This document shows positions 31,390 to 37,733 of a stretch of DNA of 43,702 nucleotides, piece after piece. The notes beneath the pieces were generated by a model, which saw only the letters and a program-made list of their open reading frames with translations, was not told the origin of the DNA and searched no databases. Source of the DNA: a virus; the IMG/VR virus record IMGVR_UViG_3300009008_000080, positions 1-43,702 of that record; one strand, given 5' to 3'. The first letter of the stretch is position 1, and every line of letters starts with the position of its first letter. The translations under genes and the position numbers were made by a program.

Positions 31390-31866
31390 ATGCAGTTAGA
31401 AGAAGCGAAGAAGTGGTTTGCATGGATGGCTGGTGTTTTTCCAAACTGGACGCCTGACAAGGTCGTTTTGCAGGTATGGGCTAAGGAAATGCCAGAAGTT
31501 GATGCAGATACAGCCATAGAAGCTACGAAAACTATTATGGGTGAAGAAGCTGGCAAATTTCCGCCTGGGCTATTTCAAATAATAAACATGCTTAGAGAGC
31601 CAGTAAAGGTTGACAGTATCGCCCTTGAGGAATGGATGAAGGTAAAAGCTGCTTTAAGCAATTCCCAGAACGCAAGGTTTGATAACCCGACCACGGCTAA
31701 GGTGGTCAAGCTACTCGGTGGGGCTTATATACTGGGACAAAAGAACGACTATGAGCTAAGGTTAGACGAAAAGCGGTTTATTGAGATGTTTAAGCATTAC
31801 CACAAAATTGAGCAGAGCGAGAGCCTCATGATAGAAAATGGCAAGATGAGGAGGTTGAATGCTTAG
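31390..31866 (+). CDS. Helicase-loader-like protein (G39P-type N-terminus)
   Basis: A 158-residue protein. The N-terminal 75 residues (EAKKWFAWMAGVFPNWTPDK ... AGKFPPGLFQIINML) resemble the small helicase loader/inhibitor domain known from SPP1 G39P. The remainder is a helical tail (EKRFIEMFKHYHKIEQSESL). It follows the initiator gene and overlaps the next gene by 8 bases. Likely it brings the host or phage replicative helicase to the origin; no phage helicase gene is present in the window. Confidence 0.68.
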   Translation: MQLEEAKKWFAWMAGVFPNWTPDKVVLQVWAKEMPEVDADTAIEATKTIMGEEAGKFPPGLFQIINMLREPVKVDSIALEEWMKVKAALSNSQNARFDNPTTAKVVKLLGGAYILGQKNDYELRLDEKRFIEMFKHYHKIEQSESLMIENGKMRRLNA

Positions 31867-32545
31867 TAAATTCAATTTCAAAGCCTGCATGGAAAGGCTC
31901 GCAAATGCCACTGGCGAGTCACAGGCGGATAAATTTAGCGTGAAGGTTGATGAGTATTACCGAGTTTTATGCGACCACTTCGAGGACGAGCAAATAGTAA
32001 ATGCCACTGAATGGCTTTTAAAAGAGTCTCAAGGTCGTTTTCCGAGCATTAAGCAAGTGAGAGAAGCTTGCTATATGCATTCGCCAAACCGCAAGAAATA
32101 TGTAGAAGCTTGCACTTATTGTAGTTCTACAGGCTTTATCACGGCATGGAAAGAAAAAGCTAATTACGTGTTTAGTTGCCATAAATGCCAGAACGGGCCG
32201 CAAGGCTATCCGAAATGGGATAACAAGCTCTTTGACCAGGGGTACACGCCGCCGCCTGCGATAAAATGGGACGAAAACGACGAAATGCAGCTTAAAGGCT
32301 TGGCTTTTCTGGGGGAAGACTCGCTTGCTTACAAAAAAGCCCCGCAAGCTGTAAAAGATGCCTTCCAAAAACGACAAAAACGGCCCTCTAAGCCACGAAC
32401 TCAGATAACGGGTACCATGGCAACCCTTGAGGAATTTCCGAGCCACACAAGCGATTCTAGCAAAGTTAACCTGGGCTCTCAGGGGTCAAAAAATGAAGTA
32501 GGCAACCCGTTTTTTGATGAAGCGCCTTTACCTTGGGAGGTGTGA
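31859..32545 (+). CDS. Replication accessory protein with loader-like domain and zinc site
   Basis: A 228-residue protein with AGGAGG 5 bases upstream. Residues about 20-75 (EYYRVLCDHFEDEQIVNATE, GRFPSIKQVREAC) have the same layout as the preceding loader-like protein, so the two may be distant paralogues. Residues about 84-106 hold a CTYC ... CHKC zinc ribbon. The C-terminal 100 residues look disordered. A role in helicase loading or primosome assembly is inferred. Confidence 0.68.
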   Translation: MLSKFNFKACMERLANATGESQADKFSVKVDEYYRVLCDHFEDEQIVNATEWLLKESQGRFPSIKQVREACYMHSPNRKKYVEACTYCSSTGFITAWKEKANYVFSCHKCQNGPQGYPKWDNKLFDQGYTPPPAIKWDENDEMQLKGLAFLGEDSLAYKKAPQAVKDAFQKRQKRPSKPRTQITGTMATLEEFPSHTSDSSKVNLGSQGSKNEVGNPFFDEAPLPWEV

Positions 32546-32922
32546 TGTTTATTCCAGGTTCTGAAGAGTTGCATGTGAACATGAGAGCTATACCTGCGCC
32601 AAGGTTGACGCAAAAGTCAAAATACTATGGCTTAGGAACTAGATATAAAAAATGGAAAAACGCTTTAAGATGGGAAGCTAAGCAGCAAAAGTTTGAATTG
32701 GGTGATAATATTCAAATTGGTTTTTATTTTTCAATGCCAAAGAGTTGGTCAAAAAAGAAAAAAAGCCAAATGATGGGAAGGCCACACACACAGACGCCTG
32801 ACCTTGACAATCTAATAAAATCAACTGTTGATGCCTTAAAAAGCAAAGACAGTTCAGTTTACGACATAAGAGCTTATAAACTTTGGTCTGACTCTGATGC
32901 AATTTGTATCGAAAATTATTGA
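32545..32922 (+). CDS. rusA: RusA-like Holliday junction resolvase
   Basis: A 125-residue endonuclease of the RusA family, which resolves branched DNA before packaging. Hallmarks are the RAIPAPRLTQKSKY start, PKSWSKKKKSQMMGRPHTQT and the acidic motif TPDLDNLIKSTVDAL with D86 and D88, plus D102/D107 behind it. ATG at 32545 follows the leader CCTTGGGAGG; the stop of the previous gene overlaps it by one base. The length is usual for the family. Confidence 0.88.
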   Translation: MFIPGSEELHVNMRAIPAPRLTQKSKYYGLGTRYKKWKNALRWEAKQQKFELGDNIQIGFYFSMPKSWSKKKKSQMMGRPHTQTPDLDNLIKSTVDALKSKDSSVYDIRAYKLWSDSDAICIENY

Positions 32923-32928
32923 AATAAA

Positions 32929-32969
32929 GGTTGAAAAAAATTGACCTTCATGTAAAGTATCAAAATTCT
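32929..32969 (+). promoter_or_regulatory. Early promoter P2 with operator-like motif
   Basis: GGTTGAAAAAAATTGACCTT (32929-32948) matches the shared operator pattern, and its right end forms a -35 box TTGACC (32941-32946). The -10 is weak (around AATTCT, 17 bases on). It precedes the TTG-start regulator gene at 32987. Confidence 0.5.
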
Positions 32970-32986
32970 TGGGAGGGTAAAAGTCA

Positions 32987-33241
32987 TTGGGGGAAACTTT
33001 GGCTCTTACTGGAAACTGGGATAAGGAATTAAGAAAAAAGTTTCGTAAGGCCGTTGATATTTGTGGTGGGGGTAGTAAGTTTGCAAGGCGTTTTGACGTT
33101 AGCTGCTCTCAAGTAAGCCAGATATACAACGGTTATTCACCAATTTCAAAGCGCTTTGAAGGCTTTGTGCAGCAAGTCCTTGGGGAGGGAGAAGATGACA
33201 CAGCAAGTCGTGACGGTTCCAGGTCAACTGGACAAAATTGA
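32987..33241 (+). CDS. HTH regulator, Cro/YdaS-like
   Basis: An 84-residue protein with a TTG start, GGGAGGG nine bases upstream. The helix-turn-helix is clear: RKAVDICGGGSKFARRFDV, SCSQVSQIYNGYSPISKRFE, FVQQVLG. It looks like a single-domain Cro-type protein. It has its own promoter P2 with the shared operator motif, so it may be autoregulated. Its last 47 bases overlap the next gene, whose ribosome site lies in its coding end. Confidence 0.78.
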   Translation: MGETLALTGNWDKELRKKFRKAVDICGGGSKFARRFDVSCSQVSQIYNGYSPISKRFEGFVQQVLGEGEDDTASRDGSRSTGQN

Positions 33242-33578
33242 AACCATGAAAGACCGCAGTGTCAAGATGGTTTTCTACACAAAAGAGCTTAAACCAGAAG
33301 ATGCAGGCAAGTTGCACGGAATTGCACACAATTACGGTTGGTGTGTTTTCGCGCCTGAAGAGCTTTATGGTGAGGCAGTTCAGGCAGTTCCAAAAGAAAA
33401 ACCACCGAAAGAACACGAGAGACAAAAGTCAAATTCAGAGAGAATTTGGAATGTGACTTATGTGCTTTGGGAAAAGCTGGGAAGACCTGGAAACACACAT
33501 AAAGAATTTTACGACAAAGAGTGTGAACGCATAATGATTGAATTTAAAGAGCGAATACGTGAACTTGAACAAATTTAA
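33195..33578 (+). CDS. Conserved hypothetical phage protein
   Basis: A 127-residue protein. ATG at 33195 is chosen for the CCTTGGGGAGGG leader; an earlier in-frame ATG lies in the HTH gene. The N-terminal half (VSVPG-like QLDKIETMKDRSVKMVFYT, LHGIAHNYGWCVFAPEEL) looks like a compact alpha/beta domain. The C-terminal half is charged and helical (EKLGRPGNTHKEFYDKECER). Position between a regulator and an HNH-like gene suggests DNA metabolism; no function can be given. Confidence 0.68.
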   Translation: MTQQVVTVPGQLDKIETMKDRSVKMVFYTKELKPEDAGKLHGIAHNYGWCVFAPEELYGEAVQAVPKEKPPKEHERQKSNSERIWNVTYVLWEKLGRPGNTHKEFYDKECERIMIEFKERIRELEQI

Positions 33579-33870
33579 ATTTAAAGTGAAAGACCCAGAA
33601 TATATCAAGTGGATAAAGCAGCAAAACTGCTATTTGTGCGGTTGTAGCCCAAGCGAAATGCTTAACGGAACCATTGACCCGCATCATGTTGGTAATGGCA
33701 TCACAACACGAAGAAGCAGGGACGACTTAGTTTTGCCCATGTGCAGAAGGGTCGACCGCTCTTGTCATGAACAAATTGAACGTATTAGCAAGCAGTTTTT
33801 GCCAAAGCTGAGAAAGGACGCGGCTGACTTTTATGAGTACTATCGAAAACATGTCCGAAATGTCACGTGA
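33559..33870 (+). CDS. HNH/DUF968-like zinc nuclease candidate
   Basis: A 103-residue protein. GTG at 33559 has AAAGAG upstream; a TTG at 33538 is also possible. The pattern CYLCGCSP (zinc pair), TIDPHHVGNGITTRRSRDDL, then VLPMCRRVDRSCHEQ is that of small HNH-like phage proteins related to DUF968 or recombination-associated nucleases. It follows the RusA and HTH genes. It overlaps its neighbours by 20 and 38 bases. Confidence 0.72.
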   Translation: MNLNKFKFKVKDPEYIKWIKQQNCYLCGCSPSEMLNGTIDPHHVGNGITTRRSRDDLVLPMCRRVDRSCHEQIERISKQFLPKLRKDAADFYEYYRKHVRNVT

Positions 33871-34255
33871 AGAGTTTCTTGACACTGTAGAAGAGTACCT
33901 CACAGCTCACGCCATTACTTATGAGGAACTTCCTGCAATATCAGGTTTGAGTGATAAGTTTTGTGAGAGCTTAAAAGACGGCTCTGTGCGTTATAAAAGA
34001 AACGGTGAGCTGACTAGAAACGTTCAATTCCTTATTCAGTTCATGACTGAAGAGGTCGACTTGCCCGTTGATATTGTTGATGATGAAGTTGGGAAAAAGA
34101 AAGAGTCTCTGCTCAAAGAAGCAGAAGAGATAAGAAGGGAAACATTTTATAAATACTGCAATAAATGCAGAAAACGGGTACGAGTGAAAATGAATAATAT
34201 GCCCGTAGAACATTGTAAACGATGCGTTTTAGACGCAAAATTAAAGGAGTGTTGA
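33833..34255 (+). CDS. Hypothetical protein with zinc ribbon
   Basis: A 140-residue protein. The N-terminal 75 residues contain a helix-turn-helix-like segment (EYLTAHAITYEELPAISGLS DK region). A long helix follows (KKKESLLKEAEEIRRE). The last 35 residues hold a zinc ribbon, YCNKCRKRV ... EHCKRCVLD. It overlaps the HNH-like gene by 38 bases. Possibly a small DNA- or RNA-binding regulator. Start could also be the ATG at 33851. Confidence 0.62.
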   Translation: MSTIENMSEMSREEFLDTVEEYLTAHAITYEELPAISGLSDKFCESLKDGSVRYKRNGELTRNVQFLIQFMTEEVDLPVDIVDDEVGKKKESLLKEAEEIRRETFYKYCNKCRKRVRVKMNNMPVEHCKRCVLDAKLKEC

Positions 34256-34256
34256 T

Positions 34257-34451
34257 ATGAATGAATTAGAACTGGTTTTTCATAGAAAGCTTTATGAAGC
34301 ATTTGGTCTTGCAAAAAAACTTAACTACACGCCTCTTTTTTTATTGCAAGACAAATTCGGTGAAACCACCTGTCTTTGTTATGAAGAAAAAGCAAAAATT
34401 TGTGTAAATATGGCTGAAACATTTCTTGAAGCAGAAAAAGGAGATAAATAA
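34257..34451 (+). CDS. Small hypothetical protein, paralogue A
   Basis: A 64-residue protein of unknown role with AAAGGAG upstream. It aligns with the protein at 34671: LYEAFGLAKKLNYTPLFLL here against LIDALDLAKKSGYKALFLF there, then a CLCYEEKAK against CYSCEEDEAK segment. Both are acidic alpha/beta miniproteins. They flank one unrelated small gene, suggesting duplication. TAATG overlap links it to the next gene. Confidence 0.68.
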   Translation: MNELELVFHRKLYEAFGLAKKLNYTPLFLLQDKFGETTCLCYEEKAKICVNMAETFLEAEKGDK

Positions 34452-34678
34452 TGCCGCAAACAAAAATTGAAGCAGATGAGCCGTTTGGGTATTTTAAAGG
34501 CTGTTGTAAGAATGATGACGATACATGTGTCATGTTTAAGCTAGAGGAAAACCAGAAATTCACCGTTAGCTTGAATGATACCATTTTCTTTTTAAGCATG
34601 GCTGAGTTTAAAGAGTGGAAAAAGTACAAGGAAAGCAAGGCAACAAAGAAAGAGAAAAAGGATAAAAAAAATGACTGA
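34451..34678 (+). CDS. Small hypothetical protein
   Basis: A 75-residue protein of unknown function. The first part has FGYFKGCCKNDDDTCVMFKL and a SLNDTIFFLSMAEFKEWKKY segment; the C-terminus is a lysine-rich tail (KATKKEKKDKKND). Three cysteines might bind metal. It lies between the two paralogous genes and overlaps each by 1 and 8 bases. Confidence 0.62.
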   Translation: MPQTKIEADEPFGYFKGCCKNDDDTCVMFKLEENQKFTVSLNDTIFFLSMAEFKEWKKYKESKATKKEKKDKKND

Positions 34679-34859
34679 AAACTACATTGAGTTCCAAAAA
34701 AAGCTTATCGATGCATTAGACTTAGCAAAAAAGTCGGGATATAAAGCCCTTTTCTTATTTGACACAGAAGACGACAAGATTTCTGCTTGTTATTCTTGCG
34801 AAGAAGACGAGGCGAAGCATTTAGCAGAGCAGTTTATAAATGGTGACAGGGGTGAGTAA
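34671..34859 (+). CDS. Small hypothetical protein, paralogue B
   Basis: A 62-residue acidic protein clearly related to that at 34257 over nearly its whole length (helix LIDALDLAKKSGYKALFLF, then ISACYSCEEDEAKHLAEQF). No known family. Its start overlaps the previous gene by 8 bases, and its stop overlaps the next start by one base, showing a continuous operon. Confidence 0.66.
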   Translation: MTENYIEFQKKLIDALDLAKKSGYKALFLFDTEDDKISACYSCEEDEAKHLAEQFINGDRGE

Positions 34860-35104
34860 TGAAACGCTGCCCGAAATGTAGCTGTATGGTTGCTTTAAAC
34901 AGCCGTTGTCATGGGTGTGGTAAGTTTATGCTTGAAAAGCCAAAAAAAATAGTTGTCACGGATATGGAAAACAATGTTTTGAAAGAATGTGACACGGTTG
35001 ATGAAGCGGTTATGTTTGCATTAGCCTGCACTGAAAAGCAGGTGAATTTTGTACAAAATACTAAAGGCGAACCGATAATTTCTGATGAAAGGTTGGAGAA
35101 ATGA
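34859..35104 (+). CDS. Small zinc-ribbon protein
   Basis: An 81-residue protein beginning with a zinc ribbon, RCPKCSCMV ... RCHGCGKFM. A beta-alpha unit follows (KIVVTDMENNVLKECDTVDE, AVMFALACTEKQVNFVQ). Such proteins are often nucleic-acid or protein adaptors in phage early regions. No specific function is evident. Coupled by TAATG to the paralogue B gene. Confidence 0.68.
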   Translation: MKRCPKCSCMVALNSRCHGCGKFMLEKPKKIVVTDMENNVLKECDTVDEAVMFALACTEKQVNFVQNTKGEPIISDERLEK

Positions 35105-35238
35105 GCTGGTGGATTATTGCATATGATAAAGGAATCGCACGTGACAGGGCCTCATGGGTACCACGCCCTTGCAGAAGTCAGAATCCTGCAATGCCTTCAC
35201 AATTTGCAAAGGGGGAATTATGCCAGGTGGAAACATAA
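35101..35238 (+). CDS. Very small ORF, 45 residues
   Basis: ATG at 35101 overlaps the previous stop (ATGA) with AAGG eight bases upstream. The product begins MSWWIIAYDKGIARDRASW and ends in the following gene at 35238. It is tryptophan-rich at the N-terminus. The frame is short, and I cannot exclude that it is only leader sequence for the gene at 35220. Confidence 0.4.
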   Translation: MSWWIIAYDKGIARDRASWVPRPCRSQNPAMPSQFAKGELCQVET

Positions 35239-35534
35239 ATGAAAAAACAGCTCGTCCAGATTGGCTCGTTTTTCCAGAAGAACGGAATTACGAAAGTCTT
35301 GAGCGGCCTCTTAAGCCAGAGGAACTTGAAGAAAAAGGCTCAAAGGACACAAAGAAAGAAGAATGTGGCCCAGTATGCGAGTTCAAAAGAAAAGTACTTC
35401 GAGCAATGGATGAAGCGAAAGCAAAAGCTCTCGAAAACTCAGCTAAGAGGTTTAAAGGCGGTTCAGGGGGTGGTGGACAACCTGCGCAACCGATACAAAA
35501 AGCGGACAAATGGGACGGGATGATAATGGAATGA
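35220..35534 (+). CDS. Hypothetical charged protein
   Basis: A 104-residue protein. ATG at 35220 follows AAAGGGGG; the ATG at 35154 has no site. It is hydrophilic and probably largely disordered: RPDWLVFPEERNYESLERPL, a lysine-rich stretch with ECGPVCEFKRKV, and a glycine run (GGSGGGGQP) before the end. Similar glycine-containing small proteins occur in phage early operons. No function assigned. Confidence 0.62.
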   Translation: MPGGNINEKTARPDWLVFPEERNYESLERPLKPEELEEKGSKDTKKEECGPVCEFKRKVLRAMDEAKAKALENSAKRFKGGSGGGGQPAQPIQKADKWDGMIME

Positions 35535-35575
35535 CTTTTGTGTTCATTCCAATATACTAGAAAAGGCAATTTATT

Positions 35576-35848
35576 ATGAATTTGACTGAAGAACAAAAAA
35601 AAGAACTCGAAGAGCTGAAACAAGACCCCTTCTATAAGTTCTCGCTTAAGCAAACAGACCATGTATTTAGCCAGCTCATGGCCTATTACAACGCCTCAAA
35701 GAAAAAGGTAAAGATACCTGCAAAGGACTTCATACACCATTACTTTATGGGTCTTTTGCTTATTTGCGATGAGGCAGGATATTTGCAGTATTATAACGGC
35801 ATATCTAAAAAGGTTAGGGAAGAGAATGGTCAAACAAGTCAAGGTTGA
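35576..35848 (+). CDS. Hypothetical protein
   Basis: A 90-residue helical protein. It starts with a charged helix (LTEEQKKELEELKQDPFYKF), then a KIPAKDFIHHYFMGLLLICD segment that may be a helix-turn-helix or a short hydrophobic helix. It overlaps the ParB-methyltransferase relic by 23 bases. RBS before ATG is weak (AAAGG). Function unknown. Confidence 0.62.
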   Translation: MNLTEEQKKELEELKQDPFYKFSLKQTDHVFSQLMAYYNASKKKVKIPAKDFIHHYFMGLLLICDEAGYLQYYNGISKKVREENGQTSQG

Positions 35849-36338
35849 AAATATTACACCTTACGAAAAGAATGCAAAGAAGCACCCAAAGAAGCAAATT
35901 GAGCAAATAGCTCGCTCAATTGAAGCCTTTGGTTTTAACCAGCCTATTGTTGTTGATAAAGAAAATGTCATTGTAGTAGGTCACGGGCGCTTTGAGGCTG
36001 CAAAGAAGCTTGGAATGAAAGAAGTGCCTTGTTTACAGGTGGACTTAAACCAAGACAAAGTGAAGGCATATAGGCTTGCGGATAACAAGCTCAATGAAAG
36101 TGACTGGGAACATGGAACGCAAAAGCCGATTGAATGTATGCTTAGACCTATAAAGAACAACACTTCACCTGGTCACGCAGTTTATGACCCGTTCGGCGGA
36201 AGCGGTACGACTCTTATAGCTTGCGAGAAAAGCGGAAGACAATGCTTTATGATGGAAATAGACCCGTGCTACATTGATGCCATAATTGAAAGGTGGCAGG
36301 AATATACAAACGAAAAGGCAGTTAAGGTCGATGGCTAA
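35826..36338 (+). CDS. ParB domain joined to a truncated DNA methyltransferase
   Basis: A 170-residue protein. Residues about 3-90 are a ParB/Srx-like domain (QIEQIARSIEAFGFNQPIVV, VVGHGRFEAAKKLGM, RLADNKLNESDW). Residues about 95-165 are the C-terminal end of an N4/N6 methyltransferase, with TQKPIECMLRPIKN, the SAM-binding YDPFGGSGTTLIA and EIDPCYIDAIIERW. Full-length relatives are over 400 residues; the middle with the catalytic (D/N)PPY motif is missing at the junction near residue 95. It cannot methylate on its own as written. Confidence 0.8.
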   Translation: MVKQVKVENITPYEKNAKKHPKKQIEQIARSIEAFGFNQPIVVDKENVIVVGHGRFEAAKKLGMKEVPCLQVDLNQDKVKAYRLADNKLNESDWEHGTQKPIECMLRPIKNNTSPGHAVYDPFGGSGTTLIACEKSGRQCFMMEIDPCYIDAIIERWQEYTNEKAVKVDG

Positions 36339-36783
36339 GAAGAAAACAAAGAAAAAAACTAAAAAACGTGGTAAAAATGTCAATAAAGGCGGAAGACCGA
36401 CTAAGTTTACCCCAGAGGTGATAAACAAGCTTGAACACGCCTTTTCAATTGGCGCTAAGGCTATTGAAGCGTGTATTTATGCCGATATTACAGAAGACAC
36501 CTTTTATAAATGGTTGAAAAATAACAAAAAGTTTTCTGAGAGAATAAAGCTGCTTAGACAAAAGCCCGTTTTAATGGCTCGGCAAAGTGTTTTAAAGCAT
36601 ATGTCAAGTGACGGAAATCTAGCCCTTAAGTTCTTAGAGCGTAAGTGCAAAGACGAATTTAGCACGAGAACCGAAACGGTTGACCAGAGCGTCAAAGAAA
36701 TGGTAAGAGATAAGCTAAAGCAGCTCACCGACGACGAGCTTATTGCGTTAGAGCAGAAATTAGACAAAGAGAGTTCTGCTTGA
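36331..36783 (+). CDS. Terminase small subunit
   Basis: A 150-residue protein. After a very basic N-terminus (KKKTKKKTKKRGKN) comes GGRPTKFTPEVINKLEHAF and a helix-turn-helix (EACIYADITEDTFYKWLKNN). This is the form of many phage small terminases that bind the packaging site. The next helices (SVLKHMSSDGNLALKFLERK) may form the ring. ATG 36331 is preferred to 36286. It is separated from the large subunit by nearly 5 kb, which is unusual. A transcription regulator is the alternative. Confidence 0.72.
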   Translation: MAKKKTKKKTKKRGKNVNKGGRPTKFTPEVINKLEHAFSIGAKAIEACIYADITEDTFYKWLKNNKKFSERIKLLRQKPVLMARQSVLKHMSSDGNLALKFLERKCKDEFSTRTETVDQSVKEMVRDKLKQLTDDELIALEQKLDKESSA

Positions 36784-36822
36784 TGTCATGTCAAGCATTG
36801 CATATACCCCCCAAGGGTAAAG

Positions 36823-36848
36823 AGGGTCGCGAAAGCGGCCCTTTTTTT
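36823..36848 (+). terminator. Rho-independent terminator with GAAA tetraloop
   Basis: AGGGTCGC-GAAA-GCGGCCCT: 8-bp stem with one G-T pair, a stable GAAA loop, then TTTTTTT. It ends the early unit after the small terminase gene. Confidence 0.9.
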
Positions 36849-36858
36849 GTCTCAAACT

Positions 36859-36899
36859 GGTAAACTTAAATTGACGTATTCCGTGGTTAAGAGTAACAA
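36859..36899 (+). promoter_or_regulatory. Early promoter P3 with operator-like motif
   Basis: GGTAAACTTAAATTGACGTA (36859-36878) equals the P1 element in 17 of 20 positions. Its end is the -35 box TTGACG (36871-36876). A 17-base spacer leads to TAACAA (36894-36899). It drives the gene at 36923. Confidence 0.68.
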
Positions 36900-36922
36900 A
36901 ATAGGGATAAGGGGGGGTTGAT

Positions 36923-37249
36923 TTGGATGAACAGTATGCAAAAGACCTTGAAGACGGCCAGGTTTATCAGGACTTTATTTCGCTACAACTTGGCATTTCC
37001 AACTTTTCCAGCAAGCACAACCAGCTTAAAATAGGCGAAAACGCTATAGGGATTGAAATTAAATACGATAGAATGCTCGAAAAAACGGGCAATATTTGGA
37101 TTGAGACTGAGCAGAGAAGCGATAAAAGCTACAATTGGTCGCCTGGTGGTATTTGCTGCAATGATAACTCATGGGCCTTTCTTATAGGAAACTATGAAAT
37201 TGCCTTCGTGTTCATAAAAAAGCTCGTTTCTTTCCTTAAAAATATTTAG
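36923..37249 (+). CDS. PD-(D/E)XK nuclease-like protein
   Basis: A 108-residue protein with a TTG start behind a GGGGGGG site. The arrangement EDGQVYQDFISLQLG (helix), NAIGIEIKYDRM, then GNIWIETEQRSD looks like the E-x-K core of a restriction-endonuclease fold. SWAFLIGNYEIAFVFIKKLV follows. Similar small phage proteins are thought to be nucleases or resolvases. This is an assignment from motif layout only. It has its own promoter P3. Confidence 0.55.
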   Translation: MDEQYAKDLEDGQVYQDFISLQLGISNFSSKHNQLKIGENAIGIEIKYDRMLEKTGNIWIETEQRSDKSYNWSPGGICCNDNSWAFLIGNYEIAFVFIKKLVSFLKNI

Positions 37250-37256
37250 GTTTGAA

Positions 37257-37297
37257 GGTAAAAAATAGTTGACTCTTTGTTCAGTATATCCTAAAAC
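37257..37297 (+). promoter_or_regulatory. Early promoter P4 with operator-like motif
   Basis: GGTAAAAAATAGTTGACTCT (37257-37276) carries the same GGTAAA...TTGAC pattern, and TTGACT (37269-37274) is the -35 box. A 17-base spacer leads to TAAAAC (37292-37297). It drives the small gene at 37323. Confidence 0.6.
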
Positions 37298-37306
37298 TGA
37301 CTCATA

Positions 37307-37325
37307 CCTTGGGAGGGTCATTATG
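37307..37325 (+). promoter_or_regulatory. Conserved early-gene leader CCTTGGGAGGG, copy 3
   Basis: CCTTGGGAGGGTCATTATG before the gene at 37323 is almost identical to the leaders at 28222 and 28552. Confidence 0.6.
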
Positions 37326-37493
37326 AGATACAAAGTTCATTACCAGTCAAAAGAGAGAACATTCAAACCAGCATGTAAAACCGTTGCACAGTCATCTTGG
37401 GGTGAGCCAGCCACAACCGCATTTAAGGAAACAGTTACCTGCAAGAAGTGCATTAAGCTCTTAAAAGAAAAGGGGGCTACATGTACTTCATAA
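37323..37493 (+). CDS. Small cysteine-containing protein
   Basis: A 56-residue protein. ATG 37323 lies 5 bases after GGGAGGG. The pattern ERTFKPACKTV ... ETVTCKKCIKLL (C-x-x-C at the end) matches a type of small phage protein often seen near replication genes, possibly zinc-binding. Function unknown. It overlaps the next gene by 13 bases. Confidence 0.66.
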   Translation: MRYKVHYQSKERTFKPACKTVAQSSWGEPATTAFKETVTCKKCIKLLKEKGATCTS

Positions 37494-37717
37494 GAGAAAA
37501 CAAATATGGCAATAGCTGGTTCGTTGGTGAGGTAGACCACGAAAAAGGAACTTCAAAAGCCATAGTCCAGAACTTATCAAAAAAAGAAGCTGAAAAGATA
37601 GCTGACCAACTAGAGGGCGGTGTTGATTATGACACCTGCTTTAGTTGTCGGCGTGTTGTTATACTCGACAAGGTGCGTACGGGTTGTCCGTATTGCCACC
37701 GCAGTTGGGTAGATTAA
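37481..37717 (+). CDS. Small zinc-ribbon protein
   Basis: A 78-residue protein with AAAAGGGGG upstream. The first 45 residues form a beta-beta-alpha unit (NSWFVGEVDHEKGTSKAI, LSKKEAEKIADQLE). The end is a zinc ribbon, CFSCRRVV ... GCPYCHRSW. Probably an adaptor or nucleic-acid-binding protein. No known name. Confidence 0.66.
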   Translation: MYFIRENKYGNSWFVGEVDHEKGTSKAIVQNLSKKEAEKIADQLEGGVDYDTCFSCRRVVILDKVRTGCPYCHRSWVD

Positions 37718-37733
37718 ACCTTGGGGGGTTGTA

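Noticed and set aside
36331-36783. Transcription regulator instead of small terminase
   Set aside because: The basic N-terminus plus GGRPTKFTPE, HTH and following helices are more like small terminases. The alternative is noted in the feature because the gene is far from the large subunit.
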